Position numbers and translations under genes: made by a program. Shown piece after piece: positions 1 to 10,591 of a stretch of 64,000 nt of DNA; position 1 is the stretch's first letter, and each line of letters begins with the position of its first letter. The stretch covers positions 22,928,501 to 22,992,500 of the forward strand of contig JAZHRO010000036.1 of the NCBI GenBank assembly GCA_037157565.1, given 5' to 3'. Source of the stretch: Thalassia testudinum. Its lineage: Eukaryota > Streptophyta > Magnoliopsida > Alismatales > Hydrocharitaceae. The notes beneath the pieces are model-generated. The model ran no database searches. It had not been told where the DNA came from and was given only the letters and a program-made list of their open reading frames with translations.

Positions 1-407
1 AGGGTTCAAACGTCTTTGCATTTCTCACGAAGGTCGTGTGCCCACTTTGGTGTAGATTCGGTGTGTGCAATAAGAGGGACTTATGCTAGTCAAGTCATCG
101 AGAGTCCATCCAATGGCTCTACGATGTTGCTGGAGAACAGTAACCAGATGGGATTCCTAGTCAGGTGTGACTCTAGAGTTGATAATCACAGGAAACGTCT
201 GATTGGAACCCAAAAAGACATATTTTAGATGATCGGGAAGAGGCTGAGTTCCAGGATAGGATTATCAGCGGCAGTGGGCAGTTCAGAGCGTGTGTCAAGA
301 ATAAGGGAAGGAGTTATAGGTGTAGCTAGATCAGTTTCAGACTCCTCTATTTGCGAGTTTTGATCTTCTGGTGGTTGATCGGGAATAATCAGGCTGTCCT
401 CGATATG
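1..407 (-). pseudogene. pol: Element A linker and start of reverse transcriptase, cut by window edge
   Basis: Translated in mixed minus-strand frames, this stretch gives fragments matching the segment just before RT in element C, such as FLGSNQTFPVIINS and QQHRRAIGWTLDDLT. At least one frameshift and several stops are present. RT itself would begin to the left of base 1. Confidence 0.65.
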
Positions 408-1226
408 TTATTCATCAACTGCGGCTTTGATATCACATATTTGTTCTATAACATCGCAATTAATCCCTTGTTGGGCCTTAATGATGTCAATCTTTAATGT
501 TTGGTTCCTGAATTTTAGTTCTGTTTGGCCCTCTTCACAGTTTATATTGGCCCTAGCAGTGGCCAGAAAAGGTCTCCCTAGTATAATCGATGTATCCCTT
601 GGGTTCTCAGATGCATCCATATCCAGGACTATAAAATTCATCGGGAAGTAGAAATCTCATACCCTAACAATGACATCCTCGAGTATTCCTTTAGGTGACT
701 TGATGGATCGATCGGCTAATTGTAACATCACCGCTCTCGGTTTAAACTCGGATTCTTCAAGGTAGTCAAGGAGGGATGTAGGTATGAGGTTTATGGAGGC
801 ACCTAGATCTAATAAGGCTCTGTCAAATTAGGTATCACCAATTGTACATGAGATCAGGGGAGTACCTGGGTCTTTAGCCTTAGGTGGGAGTGTGCTCAAG
901 ATTATAGAGCTGGCTTGCTCTGACAGTACTATCAGACTCCCAGTTTTGGTTCGCAGCGTACGCTTGGGTGTACACACGTCTTTCAGAAATCGTGCATAAG
1001 CCGATACGTGGCAGATTGCATCCATCAAGGGGATGTTTATCTGGTCCAATTCAAAGATCTTGACTAGATCCTCCTCAGGAGCCACGGGTTTGGTTATCCT
1101 CTTTCCTTTGGTCAAGGCCTCGGGAAATGGAACCTTGGTTGGTTCCTCCAGAATAGGTCCAGGTTCTTGATCTGGGATAGGGGTATCCTGGATAACTATC
1201 CTAGGGCTTGGGTTACTACCAGGCAT
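408..1226 (-). pseudogene. pol: Element A aspartic protease region of pol, with two stops
   Basis: This retroelement protease would cut the Gag-Pol polyprotein. The frame at 1226-828 carries the pre-protease linker, including SAYARFLKDVCTPKRTLRTK. After a stop near 828 the same frame continues with the catalytic ALLDLGASINLIPTS motif (about 790-820). It ends with SIILGRPFLATARANINCEE at about 520-600, a typical C-terminal protease block. The active-site Asp of DLG is kept. A second stop lies near 642. It is in the same frame as the distal gag pieces. Confidence 0.85.
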
Positions 1227-1239
1227 GGAGTGGCTTGGA

Positions 1240-3058
1240 TAAGGTGGGCCTTGAGTTGCTTTACCACTACGGGTTGTTACGGAGTTTAATCCTACCTAGT
1301 TTTGGTTTAGGTTTGGTAAAATAGGTGGCTGCTGTTGAAATCCCGCGTAAGATGTCGAAGCTTCCAACCCGTCTGGTGATGGAACAGAGGGGGCCTGATA
1401 AATCATATGTGCATGGCCTGGATTTGGGTTCATAATGCGCCTCTGGGTTGGCATGTTATTTGGATTTGGTAGAGGTTGCGAAGGAAGTGTGCTAGGTTGG
1501 CGAGAATTTGCCATCTGGGAGAGTTGATTGCGAACCTCTGTGATCTTGTCCTAATGTTGTTTTTGCATTGCCACATTCATCCTCTGAATATCAGCTAGTG
1601 TTTGAAGGATAAGAGTCATTTGATCTGCTTGGCTTGGCCTAGATTGATAGGTGGGGTTGGGTCAAGGCTGAGGCTGCTGATATGGACGAGGAGCTTGTAG
1701 ATGGGGTTGATAAGGTGGTCTTTGATTTTGAGAATTTCCCATCCACAAGAAGTTGGGATGATTCCACCATCCAAGGTTGTAGGCATTGGAGAATGGGTCA
1801 TTCTGGATAGCGTTGAGGTCCTCACAGGTTTGAGGAGCCTCAGGAAAATTAGAGTATGAGGGTTCAGAGTTCCCCCAACTAGAATAGAGTGGATCGGAGA
1901 TCCCTCTGATCCTGGAGTCAGACAAGGGTGAATATGGGTCCATCCCCTGAGAAGATTGGTGATAGATGTTTTGCATAGTTTCCCTCGCAAGAGGTGGCTG
2001 TGAAAATGAGTTTTGCACAGAGGTGGCTCGCTACAGATGCTGAGTTAGCTCATCCACCTTCTTCTCTATGATAGAGACCTTGTCCAACCGACTGGCCATC
2101 AGCTCCAAGTCGATGTATGTGGACAGGCCCTATGTCTCATGTGCTCCCTTAAGATTCATTGATGTGCGGGCATTCTTCCAGTCGAATAAGCCCATGGAGT
2201 CATTATTGATGGAGTTCTTGCACATATTCTTGAGAATCTCCCACACCGTGTCCTCATGTTGACCCATGATGTTTCCTCCGCAGGTTGCATTGACGAACAA
2301 TCGAATGTCTTCACGGAGTCCCTAGTAAAAAGACTGGACTTGTTCCCATTTAGGAACTTCGTGATGGGGGCACTTTCGCATGAGATCTAAGAATCGGTCC
2401 AATGCCTCATGAAGAGGTTCTCCTGATTGTTGAGTGAAGTGAGTGATTTGGTGGTGCAAGGCATTCATCTGGCCAATGGGAAGAACTTTTTCAAAAATTC
2501 TGACTGGAGTTCAACCCATGTGTTGATCAGACGTGTTTGAGTCAGATACCAATGAATAGCCTTGTCCATGAGGGAGAAAGAAAACATCTTCATGAGTAGA
2601 ATATCCCAATTTTGTACAACTAACCTGAAGGTTTGGGCCAAATGTTTGAGTTGTTTGATGTGCTGGAAGGGATCCTCGAAGTTAAGCCCATGGAATTTTG
2701 GAATGGCATGAATCATATTGGGCTTGAGTTCAGAATCAGGACCTCCAGCTGGGATTTGGACTCGAGGCTCGATTGTCACCACAGTGGGATTATAGTGATC
2801 TTGCATCATAGGACGCTGCAGTGGGTTTACAAAGATTTGGAATAGATCTTTTAAGTGTTGAAGTTGGTGCTCAAGGTTATTCTCTTCTTCAATTGGTTGT
2901 GCCATGATGGAAGAAGGAGAACTTGGTTCTGATGAATCAGAGGAGAGATCTATGTGGTGGGGTTGCTGCACAGATACGAGCATCGAGGCTTGGCCTCGGC
3001 GGGAGTGGATTTCTAAAGGAGGTCTTAAGGATGGTCTTAAGGACCTCCTACCAAACAT
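1240..3058 (-). pseudogene. gag: Element A gag, decayed
   Basis: This encodes the capsid precursor that packages element RNA into virus-like particles. The start is the ATG at 3058 giving MFGRRSLRPSLRPP, an opening shared with gag of element H (24586). The first frame runs 197 codons to 2465. It includes the retrotransposon gag core around residues 110-197, with MKMFSFSLMDKAIHWY and an EFLKKFFP motif. After EFLKKFFP the frame shifts, and the remainder is read in another frame at about 2018-1662 and 1514-1296, with stops between. The second half is rich in Pro, Gln and Asn. A CCHC zinc knuckle is not visible. The gene is inactive. Confidence 0.85.
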
Positions 3059-3955
3059 GCACTAAAGGATTTCATGAGATTAGAACGTGCTGGACCCAAT
3101 TGAGACACCGAAAAATTTTGGGTGACTGCAGAAGTTCAGGGTGGATGATACCCCTTAGTCAGAAAGGCTGTCCACTTGATAAATACCTAGGCAGCCAGAG
3201 AGGGAGAGTCCCACAAAGACCCCTACACGGTAGAGCGTCCCCATGAGTTACAGAGTTTCCCCCACCCAACCTCTCTTGTCACTAAGATTCCAGGTAGGCC
3301 AGAATGGGGACCTTGTCTTCTTAAGTCTACCACTTTTAATTAAGATCAAGGTGCTTAGGGTTCCACATGAACTTTAGATCTTTTGAGTGCAAAAAGTGAC
3401 CTAATTTCAAGGTTGGTTGACCCAAGGGGTCAACTTCACCTCTTTGTCCTTTGAGAGCTTTTAGGTCCTTTCTTTTAGGGTTCAAGTGAGTTAAGAGCTT
3501 GATTTTCATAGGTCCTTAGGCAAACCTCTTTTGAAAATTTTGATTCTTTGCTTAGAGAAGATGTGTCTCTAAAACCCTAGATTGAAATCCTTATGTTGGC
3601 TCTATTTGGTCCAATTTAGTTGCCTCAAAGATGATATCTAGGGCTCAATCAAGAAGGTGCTAGCCCTAGTTACCGTAAATGGATGGGCAATTCAAAAATG
3701 TGTTGAAATTAAAATCAAGCAACTTTGGTGAATTACTAAATATGGAAACTAGGCAGCCCTAGATTTATTTTTCTTTGTTTTCCTTTTCAGATTTGAGGGG
3801 ATTAAGAGAAAGGGCTAATGAGAATTTACCTATTCCAGGTGTGGTTGTTGTGCACCTATTTTCTTTTCTTCCCTTGAAACAATCACAACAAAAGAAAGAG
3901 AGCAAGTTAGTACTGAATCAAAGGTTGTGATCAAAGTTTACAAAATTCCCATTGC
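3059..3955 (-). other. Element A 5' leader, non-coding
   Basis: This is untranslated leader between PBS and gag. The block at about 3095-3330, with GCAGCCAGAGAGGGAGAGT, is closely similar to the element D leader at about 53215-53450. That links A and D as one family. No convincing gene is present. Confidence 0.7.
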
Positions 3956-3973
3956 ACCCCGGCAATGGTGCCA
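3956..3973 (-). other. Element A primer binding site (tRNA-Asp type)
   Basis: On the minus strand this reads TGGCACCATTGCCGGGGT, complementary with few mismatches to the 3' end of plant tRNA-Asp (CCCCGGCAACGGCGCCA). It lies three bases from the inner end of the LTR, as expected for priming of minus-strand DNA synthesis. Confidence 0.85.
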
Positions 3974-3976
3974 AAA

Positions 3977-6070
3977 TATTTATTCGAAAGCAAAATCGGG
4001 CTTGTAAATGTTGCATTACAGTATAGTTGAAATCGCTTTGAAAAAACAAATAAGAATTTATTACTCAAAAAACTAAGAATCCAAGGTCAAACATGGGGAG
4101 CAAATTGGTATTTTAAAACTAAGAACACAATCTTAATTTGACAAATGTGATGTTTAATCAAATGATGAAGCGATAGATTAGTCTCAATGTATATAAAAGC
4201 TCGAAAAGATATGAAAATAAGATGCTTCTATCCTGGGCTTTCTCTTCTTCTTTCTTCTTCTCTGATGTCATGTACTTTCTCTTCCTTTTCTTCCCTGGCT
4301 TTAGTTCTTCCCTTGACTATGGCTTCTTTCTCTGATTTCTCCTTTTTTCAGCCTTGGCTTCTACCCTTATTCTTCTTCTTTCTCTGACTTCAGACTTTCG
4401 CTTCTTCTTTCTCCTTCCTTCTTCTCTGCAACAGTAACTCCTTTTTCCTTCCTTGGTGTCCTCTATAGCTTCTTCTCTTCAGCCTTGAGCTTTCCTTCAG
4501 AGTCCTCTCTTTGCCTTAGCTTTTCCCCTATGGCTCTTTCTTCTTCCTCCAGCTTTTGATCTCGTTCTTTCTCCATAAGATTTGCCTTCAGGTCCTCAGC
4601 TTCCTCTTTGGCTCCTCCTACCCTTAGCCTTCTTCAGCTTCCTTCTTCCTTCTTCCATTCCCAGCATAGAAGTGCAAAACTTACCCCTACCCTCTCCTAT
4701 GTATTCTCTCTCTCTTCTTTCTCTTAGGTAAACGGGTCAGGCAAGCGTACTCGGGTCCAGGCGCATCAGCGTGGGTGATGCTCGAGGAGTGTCGGGTTAT
4801 CGGGTCAAGTCAGCCAGGTCTGTAGAGGAGTGAGCGTGGATGAGGCGGGTGAGTGGGCGAGGAGACCTCACCCCGTGTTCGGAGGCAACGAGCCTAAAGC
4901 ACAAAAACACTTTATATTACTCACCTGCTTCCAAAGTCACTGAGGTGGGACTAAAGTCCCACTCGCTCCTTCGCATGCGTTCGCAGGGAGTCTCCATTGA
5001 TTGCTACAGTAGTAGAGTGCAATGGCTTCAATTACTGGGTGCAAGGGGATTGCGAAGTGGTTCCACGCACATGGGGCTCGATCTCCTGGAGCAGGGAAAC
5101 ATGGAGCAAGCTTGCGAGCAAACTTTGCTCTAGCTCCAATGGCAGCTGGGGGTCCAACCCTGTCAACACAAATATGGCCTCACGGCCCTATCAAAGTACT
5201 TAGAAAGCTTTTCCATGACACGGCAAAGGTGGCACGGTGGTTGGCATGGCACGAGAAGGACTAGGCATGCGTGCCTAGGTTGGTCTATGGCTGTGAAAGT
5301 GGGGTTGTTTGGGGGAAGTGTAGGGTGTAATGCGTGTGGCGATCAATGAAGAGGTCGATGATGATCAGTGGAAGGTGGTGAAGCTTCTACGGTAGTTGGA
5401 GAGGTGTGTGGGTGTGTGGAGTGGTGGATGCACCTTCGCCGATGGTCTGCCGGAGATGAGGAGGATGAGGGTGGTCTGTGGCTGTCGAGGTGCGAAAATA
5501 GAAATAAAGTGGGGGAAAATGAAGAGTAGGGAGAGAGGTATTATCTGAGAGTAGGTGGACAAAGGGGGGAGGCAGTGGGCGGACGACGCATATTTGTCAT
5601 CGCCGGAGACGAAAGCCCTGAGGTGAAGAGGCGGCGACGATGAGAGGGCTGAAGAAGTGGGTGTAGGTTTGGAGCAACGTGGAAGAATGATGTAGAGAAG
5701 ACTCTGCCACTGGTATGGTGATAGAGTGATGAGAAGAGGGAGGAAGAGTCGCCGGAGCTTGTGGGTACTTGGTCGGAGAGGGGAAAGGAGGAATTTTGGG
5801 GGATTCTTTAGCCAAATCAAGCTTGGAAAGATCGACCGGGCCTGGGACTTCTTTTATAGGCACAGGCAGAGGGCCTTGTGCTTGGAAGACAAGCTTCCAA
5901 GCACAGGTTTCCTCGCCGGTGTAGGAAAGTCAAGAGATACCCATATCTCTCGTCCATTGGCACGAGTGATTAGGTTCGAATCAGAACACATGATTGAGTT
6001 CACATGGTGGGGAATTCCTTAGAGAATCTCCCTTTCAAATTTGAGTGGGATTCTCTGAGGAATCAGGGAG
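3977..6070 (-). repeat. Element A 5' LTR, inner part (rest of U3, R, U5)
   Basis: This stretch runs from beside the PBS to the B insertion point. It holds a TATA-like box (minus-strand TATAAAAG, 5851-5858) in the same context as in the D LTRs. It also has a long pyrimidine-rich tract on the plus strand (about 4230-4660), and near the inner end the GGTCAAACATGGGGAGC block that most plant gypsy LTRs carry before U5 ends. The inner boundary is set by analogy with D; the terminal dinucleotide appears decayed (TA for TG), so it is good to within a few bases. Confidence 0.75.
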
Positions 6071-6075
6071 ACTTC
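6071..6075. repeat. Target site duplication of element B, left copy (ACTTC)
   Basis: It is identical to 17441-17445. Removing B and one copy gives AATCAGGGAGACTTCCCTC, which parallels the element D LTR at about 49136-49156. The site is therefore precise. Confidence 0.95.
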
Positions 6076-6710
6076 TGGTGGTCGGGCCCAGATAGGTGTG
6101 TTAATATGGTGATTTTATCGTTGAAGTGTGTATAGTGGTTAACCTAATTTGAGCCTAACCATCTCTTTACAAAATATTTTTTTACCTGGCCTATTTGATT
6201 TTATCTTGGTCACCTTTAGGCCCAGGGTCGAACTCAGGGAAGTGGGGTTAAAAGTCAGGTTTCTACGCCTTTCCTACAATGAATCTCTTCCATTCGTTTA
6301 TTGTATTTTTGGTGTTTTTTCAATTTAGATTTTCTTCTGAGAATTCTTGTCCTTGAGGCACACCCTCAAAATTACGCTCTTGGCCTTGAGCCAAATCAAG
6401 GTTCCAAAATGGGTCTTGCTATTCGCAAGACGGAGTACCTGCAAGTCAAAGATTATCTTTTCTCTTTTATATATTTTTTTATCTTTTTACTAGCAGGAAA
6501 GCGAAATAGAAATAAAGTAAATATAGTATATATATTGGTATATATTATATATGTGTAAAGGGGTGGGGGTGGTGAAGGAGATGGAGTGTAGTACGGTGTC
6601 GAGTCGATCGTCGTCTTGAAAGATGCAACCAATAGGACAAAGTGCCGCGTGGCGTGTAAGGTGTATTGATGGAAGATGAGTGTGACCACGCTTTTTGTAC
6701 ATGTGTATCG

Positions 6711-6741
6711 GGGAATATCAGCAACTGGTGCAGATATTCCC
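6711..6741. other. LTR inverted repeat GGGAATATC / GATATTCCC
   Basis: Two 9-base arms (6711-6719 and 6733-6741) flank a 13-base loop. The same hairpin is present in the other B LTR (about 15237-15267) and, with identical arms, in both C LTRs (near 32447 and 43669). Its function is unknown. Confidence 0.7.
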
Positions 6742-6769
6742 GTGATACCACGTATAGTAAGTAATGTGA

Positions 6770-7106
6770 AAATATATATATATGTGTATATATGTAAATA
6801 TATCTATATGTATATATATATATGGTTATAATTATATAGGTATATATATGTAGTTATATATGTATATATATATATATATAAGTAGATGTATAGATAGATA
6901 TATGTATAGATATATATATATGTATAAGTATGTATATATAACTATATAGATGTAAATATATATATATATATATAGTAATATATGTATATAGATATATGTC
7001 GATAGATATGCATATGTAAATATATATATATATAAATATATATATGTATGTATAAGTATATGTGTATATATATGTATATATATATATATATATAAGTATA
7101 TAGTTG

Positions 7107-7141
<35 letters not shown>

Positions 7142-7235
7142 ACAGACTAATACATAGTTATATAAGTACTAATATATGTATATATATATATGTATGTATA
7201 TAAGTATATGTAAATATGTAAATATATATGTATGC

Positions 7236-7269
<34 letters not shown>

Positions 7270-7505
7270 ACTAATACTTAAGTATATAGGTATTACTATA
7301 TGTATAAATATAAGTATATATATATATGTATATAAATATATGTATATGTATATATATATAAGTATATAATAATATATAAGTGAGAGTGTGTGTGTGCGAG
7401 AAAGTGAGTGTGTGTGTATGAGTGTGTGAGTGTGTGTGTGTGTGTGTTTGCAGAGAGAGAGGGAGAGTGTACTGTATGAGAGAGAGAGAGAGAGAGAGAG
7501 GGGGG
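6770..7505. repeat. TA/TATG, GT and GA microsatellites in B 3' LTR
   Basis: About 600 bases of TATATATG-like repeats are followed by (GT)n at about 7385-7450 and (GA)n at about 7455-7500. The same order occurs in the other B LTR and in both C LTRs. The Tyr/Ile-rich open frames here are translations of the repeat, not genes. Confidence 0.95.
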
Positions 7506-7859
7506 GCTTCCTACTGGAGTGAAGGGGGCGTTTAAGTCGTCCGCGCACAGCAGAATGTCATCTGAGGTTTCAAGCGCACGCGCAGGCATGTATGCATGAG
7601 AGGACGTGCACGCTGTGAGGGAGTGAGCGCGGGGAGAGAACCACAGCGCTGCGTGGAGAGTCGAGTGAGGGCAAACGTAGGCGCTAAGAGCGGGTGAGCG
7701 TACGCGGGTGAAGACGCTGAAGCTGGCGGGCACTGGTAGAGGACCGCACGCAGACGCGCAGGCAGGCACTGGAGTGGACTCGGGGCAGGATGTGCGCACG
7801 GGCAGTGGCTGGTAGCGGTGCGTTGGGTGATCGGATACGTGAGAAACTTACCGGTCACC

Positions 7860-7910
7860 CCACTGTAGCCACAGTGTTCCGCTGAAATGCGTGAATAGTG
7901 GCTACAGTGG
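7860..7910. other. LTR inverted repeat CCACTGTAGCCAC / GTGGCTACAGTGG
   Basis: Perfect 13-base arms (7860-7872 and 7898-7910) surround a loop holding a second short CACTGT/ACAGTG palindrome. It is repeated at 16403-16453 in the partner LTR and, in a related form, in both C LTRs (33408-33458 and 44582-44632). It lies in the predicted transcribed part of the LTR. Confidence 0.75.
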
Positions 7911-8867
7911 CCGGGCGAGCCACGTGACCGGGTGGGCTCGGTGCTGTGAGTGCGGGTGGCGTGGAAGTGGCTCGGCGCACGTAGAAGAAGGTCTGCGTCG
8001 GTTGGGCTACGGGGGGAAGCGGTGTTTACACAAAGAAGCGGGAGGCGAGGGCATCTTGCAAGCGCACACGGTGGCCTACGTGCAAGTGCGCAGTGGCCTG
8101 CGCACCTGCTGCCGCCTTACTACTGCTGCTGCCGCGAAGCTTTAGACCTTGAAGCCTGCAGCAATGGCAGAAGTGCTGGAAACGAAGAAGTCAGGGAAGA
8201 GAAGACCACCACGCCGCTGGCGTCCACGGTGGAGTTTGGCCGGCTGCTATAGGGGCATGCGGTGGCCGGTTGAGCTTGAAAGCTTGAAGCTTTGTGGCAA
8301 TGGCGGGAGTGGCTTGGATGTTGAAACATAGAGAGAACCACCACGCCCACCAGCTCTCTGTTGAGCTGGGCGGTGGTGGACTCACAGTGGTGGTTGTGCA
8401 GCAGTGTGAGGTGCTCCTGCCCGCAGAGTGTCTCCTCAAAGGAGGAGGGTCTGCGTATGGAGGGAGAGGGAAGGGGACGGCCTGGAAGGAGGTGCTGTTC
8501 TTGTTGGGTGGACCAGGCTCCCCTTTGCAAGAAGGAGCCGCACCTGTTTTATAGAGGAAGAAAGCATGCACAGCCATGGCCTGGCTGTGCAGGGCAAGCT
8601 GCCGAAGGGAAGGGCTTGCTGCAGAGCATGCCGCGGGAAGAATTTCAAAGTCAAATAGAGTTAAAATAAAAAGATTGTTAATTTTGCAAAGCAGCACTTG
8701 AGGAAAATGTGAATTGCGAGGCCATTTTATTCATTCTCCTCCCCTCTCAATTAAATGCATGCATGCGTCTATATTCACAAATGTGACTGTCTACCTCATC
8801 TGCACTGATAATGCTACGAAATAGCACAAGACGGCACAATTCCAAGTGTATTTTTGCGGTGCAATCG

Positions 8868-8879
8868 TACCCCCATGCC
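8868..8879 (-). other. Element B polypurine tract
   Basis: The minus strand reads GGCATGGGGGTA directly before the 3' LTR. This is the usual site where plus-strand DNA synthesis is primed. The same sequence is found in C and D. Confidence 0.85.
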
Positions 8880-9954
8880 TATCTTTTGCTAGTCCTAGCA
8901 AAATAGTATTTAGAAATGATCTTAAGCTGAAGATTTTCTTCTGAGGTGACAAACGTCTATTTAATATTGTATATTGTTGGAACCAATTGCAGAGAAGACT
9001 ACCAGTACTTTAAGTCTCACATGACATAGATCATCTCACAACTAACCAGGACTCTTGATATTTAAACCTTAAGTACAATTTCCAGGACCCAAGAGGTTTT
9101 TGCCATACTCGAGAGCTCAAGAGATTATGGCTTGTGCTTAGTGATGGATCAAGACTGACCAAATGAACATTAAGACTCAAGCCCAGGGTTTCATGAATTT
9201 TTAAGTACATGTGGGTCCCAGTTTCAACTCATGTCTTCGGATTGACCCTTAAAAAGATGATGGAAACTCAACTCCCATTTTCTGATATTTGTGGCTCAAA
9301 GAGACTAGGGTAGAACTTCGTTTAGGGGAAGACTTTTACAGATATTTAGGAGATATACTGACTTATTTGCATCTTTTTTTTTTTGAAACACATGTCAGTA
9401 TATCTCTCACAACTTTATTTGAAGGGGCACACTTTTCTTTTTGGTGGGAGAGTTTCTTTTTGGTGGAAAGTGTCTCTCCTAAACACAAGACTAGAACCTG
9501 GGATAAAAAGTCTACCTGCACGCATAGGTAAGGACTCCACCTTCCCTAATGAACAGTAGGGTTGGATCTTATGTTCACCTGGTCTTTCTTGATATGTGTA
9601 GTGTGAACCAAGTTTACTTAAGCTCTCAAGTAGAAGCAAACCAACGGATCCTGTATTAGTGTCTCAGGTACAAGAATACGTCCTTAGTTAGCAGAGATTC
9701 CGATCTATTTTGTCAATGCTCAAGTGAATTAAGCCGTGCCTGAGCGAATCAAGCTTCTGTGGCCTGGAAAGTCTTCAAAATAGTGGTTGAATATCCATAA
9801 ACACTTATTGTATTTTTGTTTTAGCTTTCAGATCATTACTAAACACCATTTTCATTTTTTGTTTATATATATATATATGTAGATAGAAACTGCATGATAC
9901 CATAAAATACCCAAATCCTAAGGATGTCTATCCACCCCCCCATGCCAAACGATG
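8880..9954 (-). other. Element B 3' non-coding region with conserved hairpin and second purine tract
   Basis: This lies between the PPT and the pol remnant, where other Athila elements may have an env-like ORF. I see no such ORF. It contains a 13-base perfect inverted repeat, GAGATATACTGAC / GTCAGTATATCTC (9350-9362 and 9394-9406). It also has a second purine tract on the minus strand, GGCATGGGGGGGTGG (9932-9946). Both features are conserved in element C. Confidence 0.75.
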
Positions 9955-10591
9955 CTATGTCCTCATATGCATGCAGGGTAGGGTAGAGGAAGGATGAAAG
10001 ATCGGGTAACGAGAGCTGAGGTGCAGGGTAAACAGCAGGGTGGTAGGGTGGGTGGATGGTGGGTGGTGAAGTGAAAAGTGAAGTGATTGTGACAGCGGCG
10101 TGAAAAGTAATGGTGGATGGTGAAAGATCTGGATTTCCTGGGATGGGAGTGTCCTAGGCGGATCGGAGAACAAGTCAGGAGGAAGAAGTTGGCCCTCAGA
10201 TTTGCCAAGAAGAGGGGCTCCTTGGATAGATGGATCCAAAAGGGAATAGCCCCAGCGAGTGGGATGTGGGCTCAAGGTCCCAGTGTGGAGTTGTAAATCC
10301 ACCTGATTTGGTGGGAAAGAAAGGGCAATCCGATCTTCAAAAGTGTGGACCGACGGTGAGTAGCCCAGATATGACTCAGACCACGAGGTATGGAAGCAGA
10401 GAAAACCTCATCAGAAGTCTGGTCAGGAGAAGGTACAGGAATAGGGAGGGATGGGGGAACATCACAATTTGTGTCAGTCAGGCAATTGTCAATGTTTATA
10501 GGTAATCCGCAGTAGTCCGAATAGGTCCCAAATAGTTGATACACATGCTGACAGTCATGTCCTCGTCAGACGTGTCATCTTCGATGCAATC
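9955..10591 (-). pseudogene. pol: Element B pol remnant: post-protease linker fused to 3' region by deletion
   Basis: From about 10591 to 10128 the sequence parallels the element C linker after protease (C 38930-38478), including the SLPIPVPSP segment. At about 10130 it jumps to sequence that in C lies after integrase (about 35490). RT, RNase H and integrase are absent. The linker also carries its own stops and frameshifts. Confidence 0.8.

Larger units (their letters stand above)
6076..8867 (-). repeat. Element B 3' LTR
   Basis: It begins TGGTGGTCGGGCCC on the plus strand and ends TGCAATCG at 8867, where the other copy ends TGCAATCA; the terminal base is mutated. In transcription order (minus) it has U3, a TATA-like box at 8547-8553, then a GC-rich stretch (about 8530-7510), GA, GT and TA microsatellites (about 7500-6770), a hairpin at 6711-6741, and the conserved CAGGGTCGAACTCAGGGA block near 6222. 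U3 is short (about 320 bases), so most of the LTR would be transcribed. Confidence 0.92.

Noticed and set aside
3956..3973. tRNA gene suggested by matches to the tRNA-Asp 3' end at six places
   Set aside because: Only the last 18 or so bases match and each lies beside an LTR. They are primer binding sites.
7147..7799. Long minus-strand frames rich in Tyr, Ile, His and Thr, with similar ones at 15657-16557, 32710-33318 and 43991-44545
   Set aside because: They are translations of TA, GT and GA microsatellites. Composition is set by the repeat and the frames differ between paired LTRs.
8120..8697. Minus-strand frames of 136 and 168 codons in the GC-rich part of the B LTR, with partial counterparts at 16628-16948
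   Set aside because: Low-complexity Ser, Pro and Ala-rich sequence; start, length and frame are not kept between the two LTR copies or in C.
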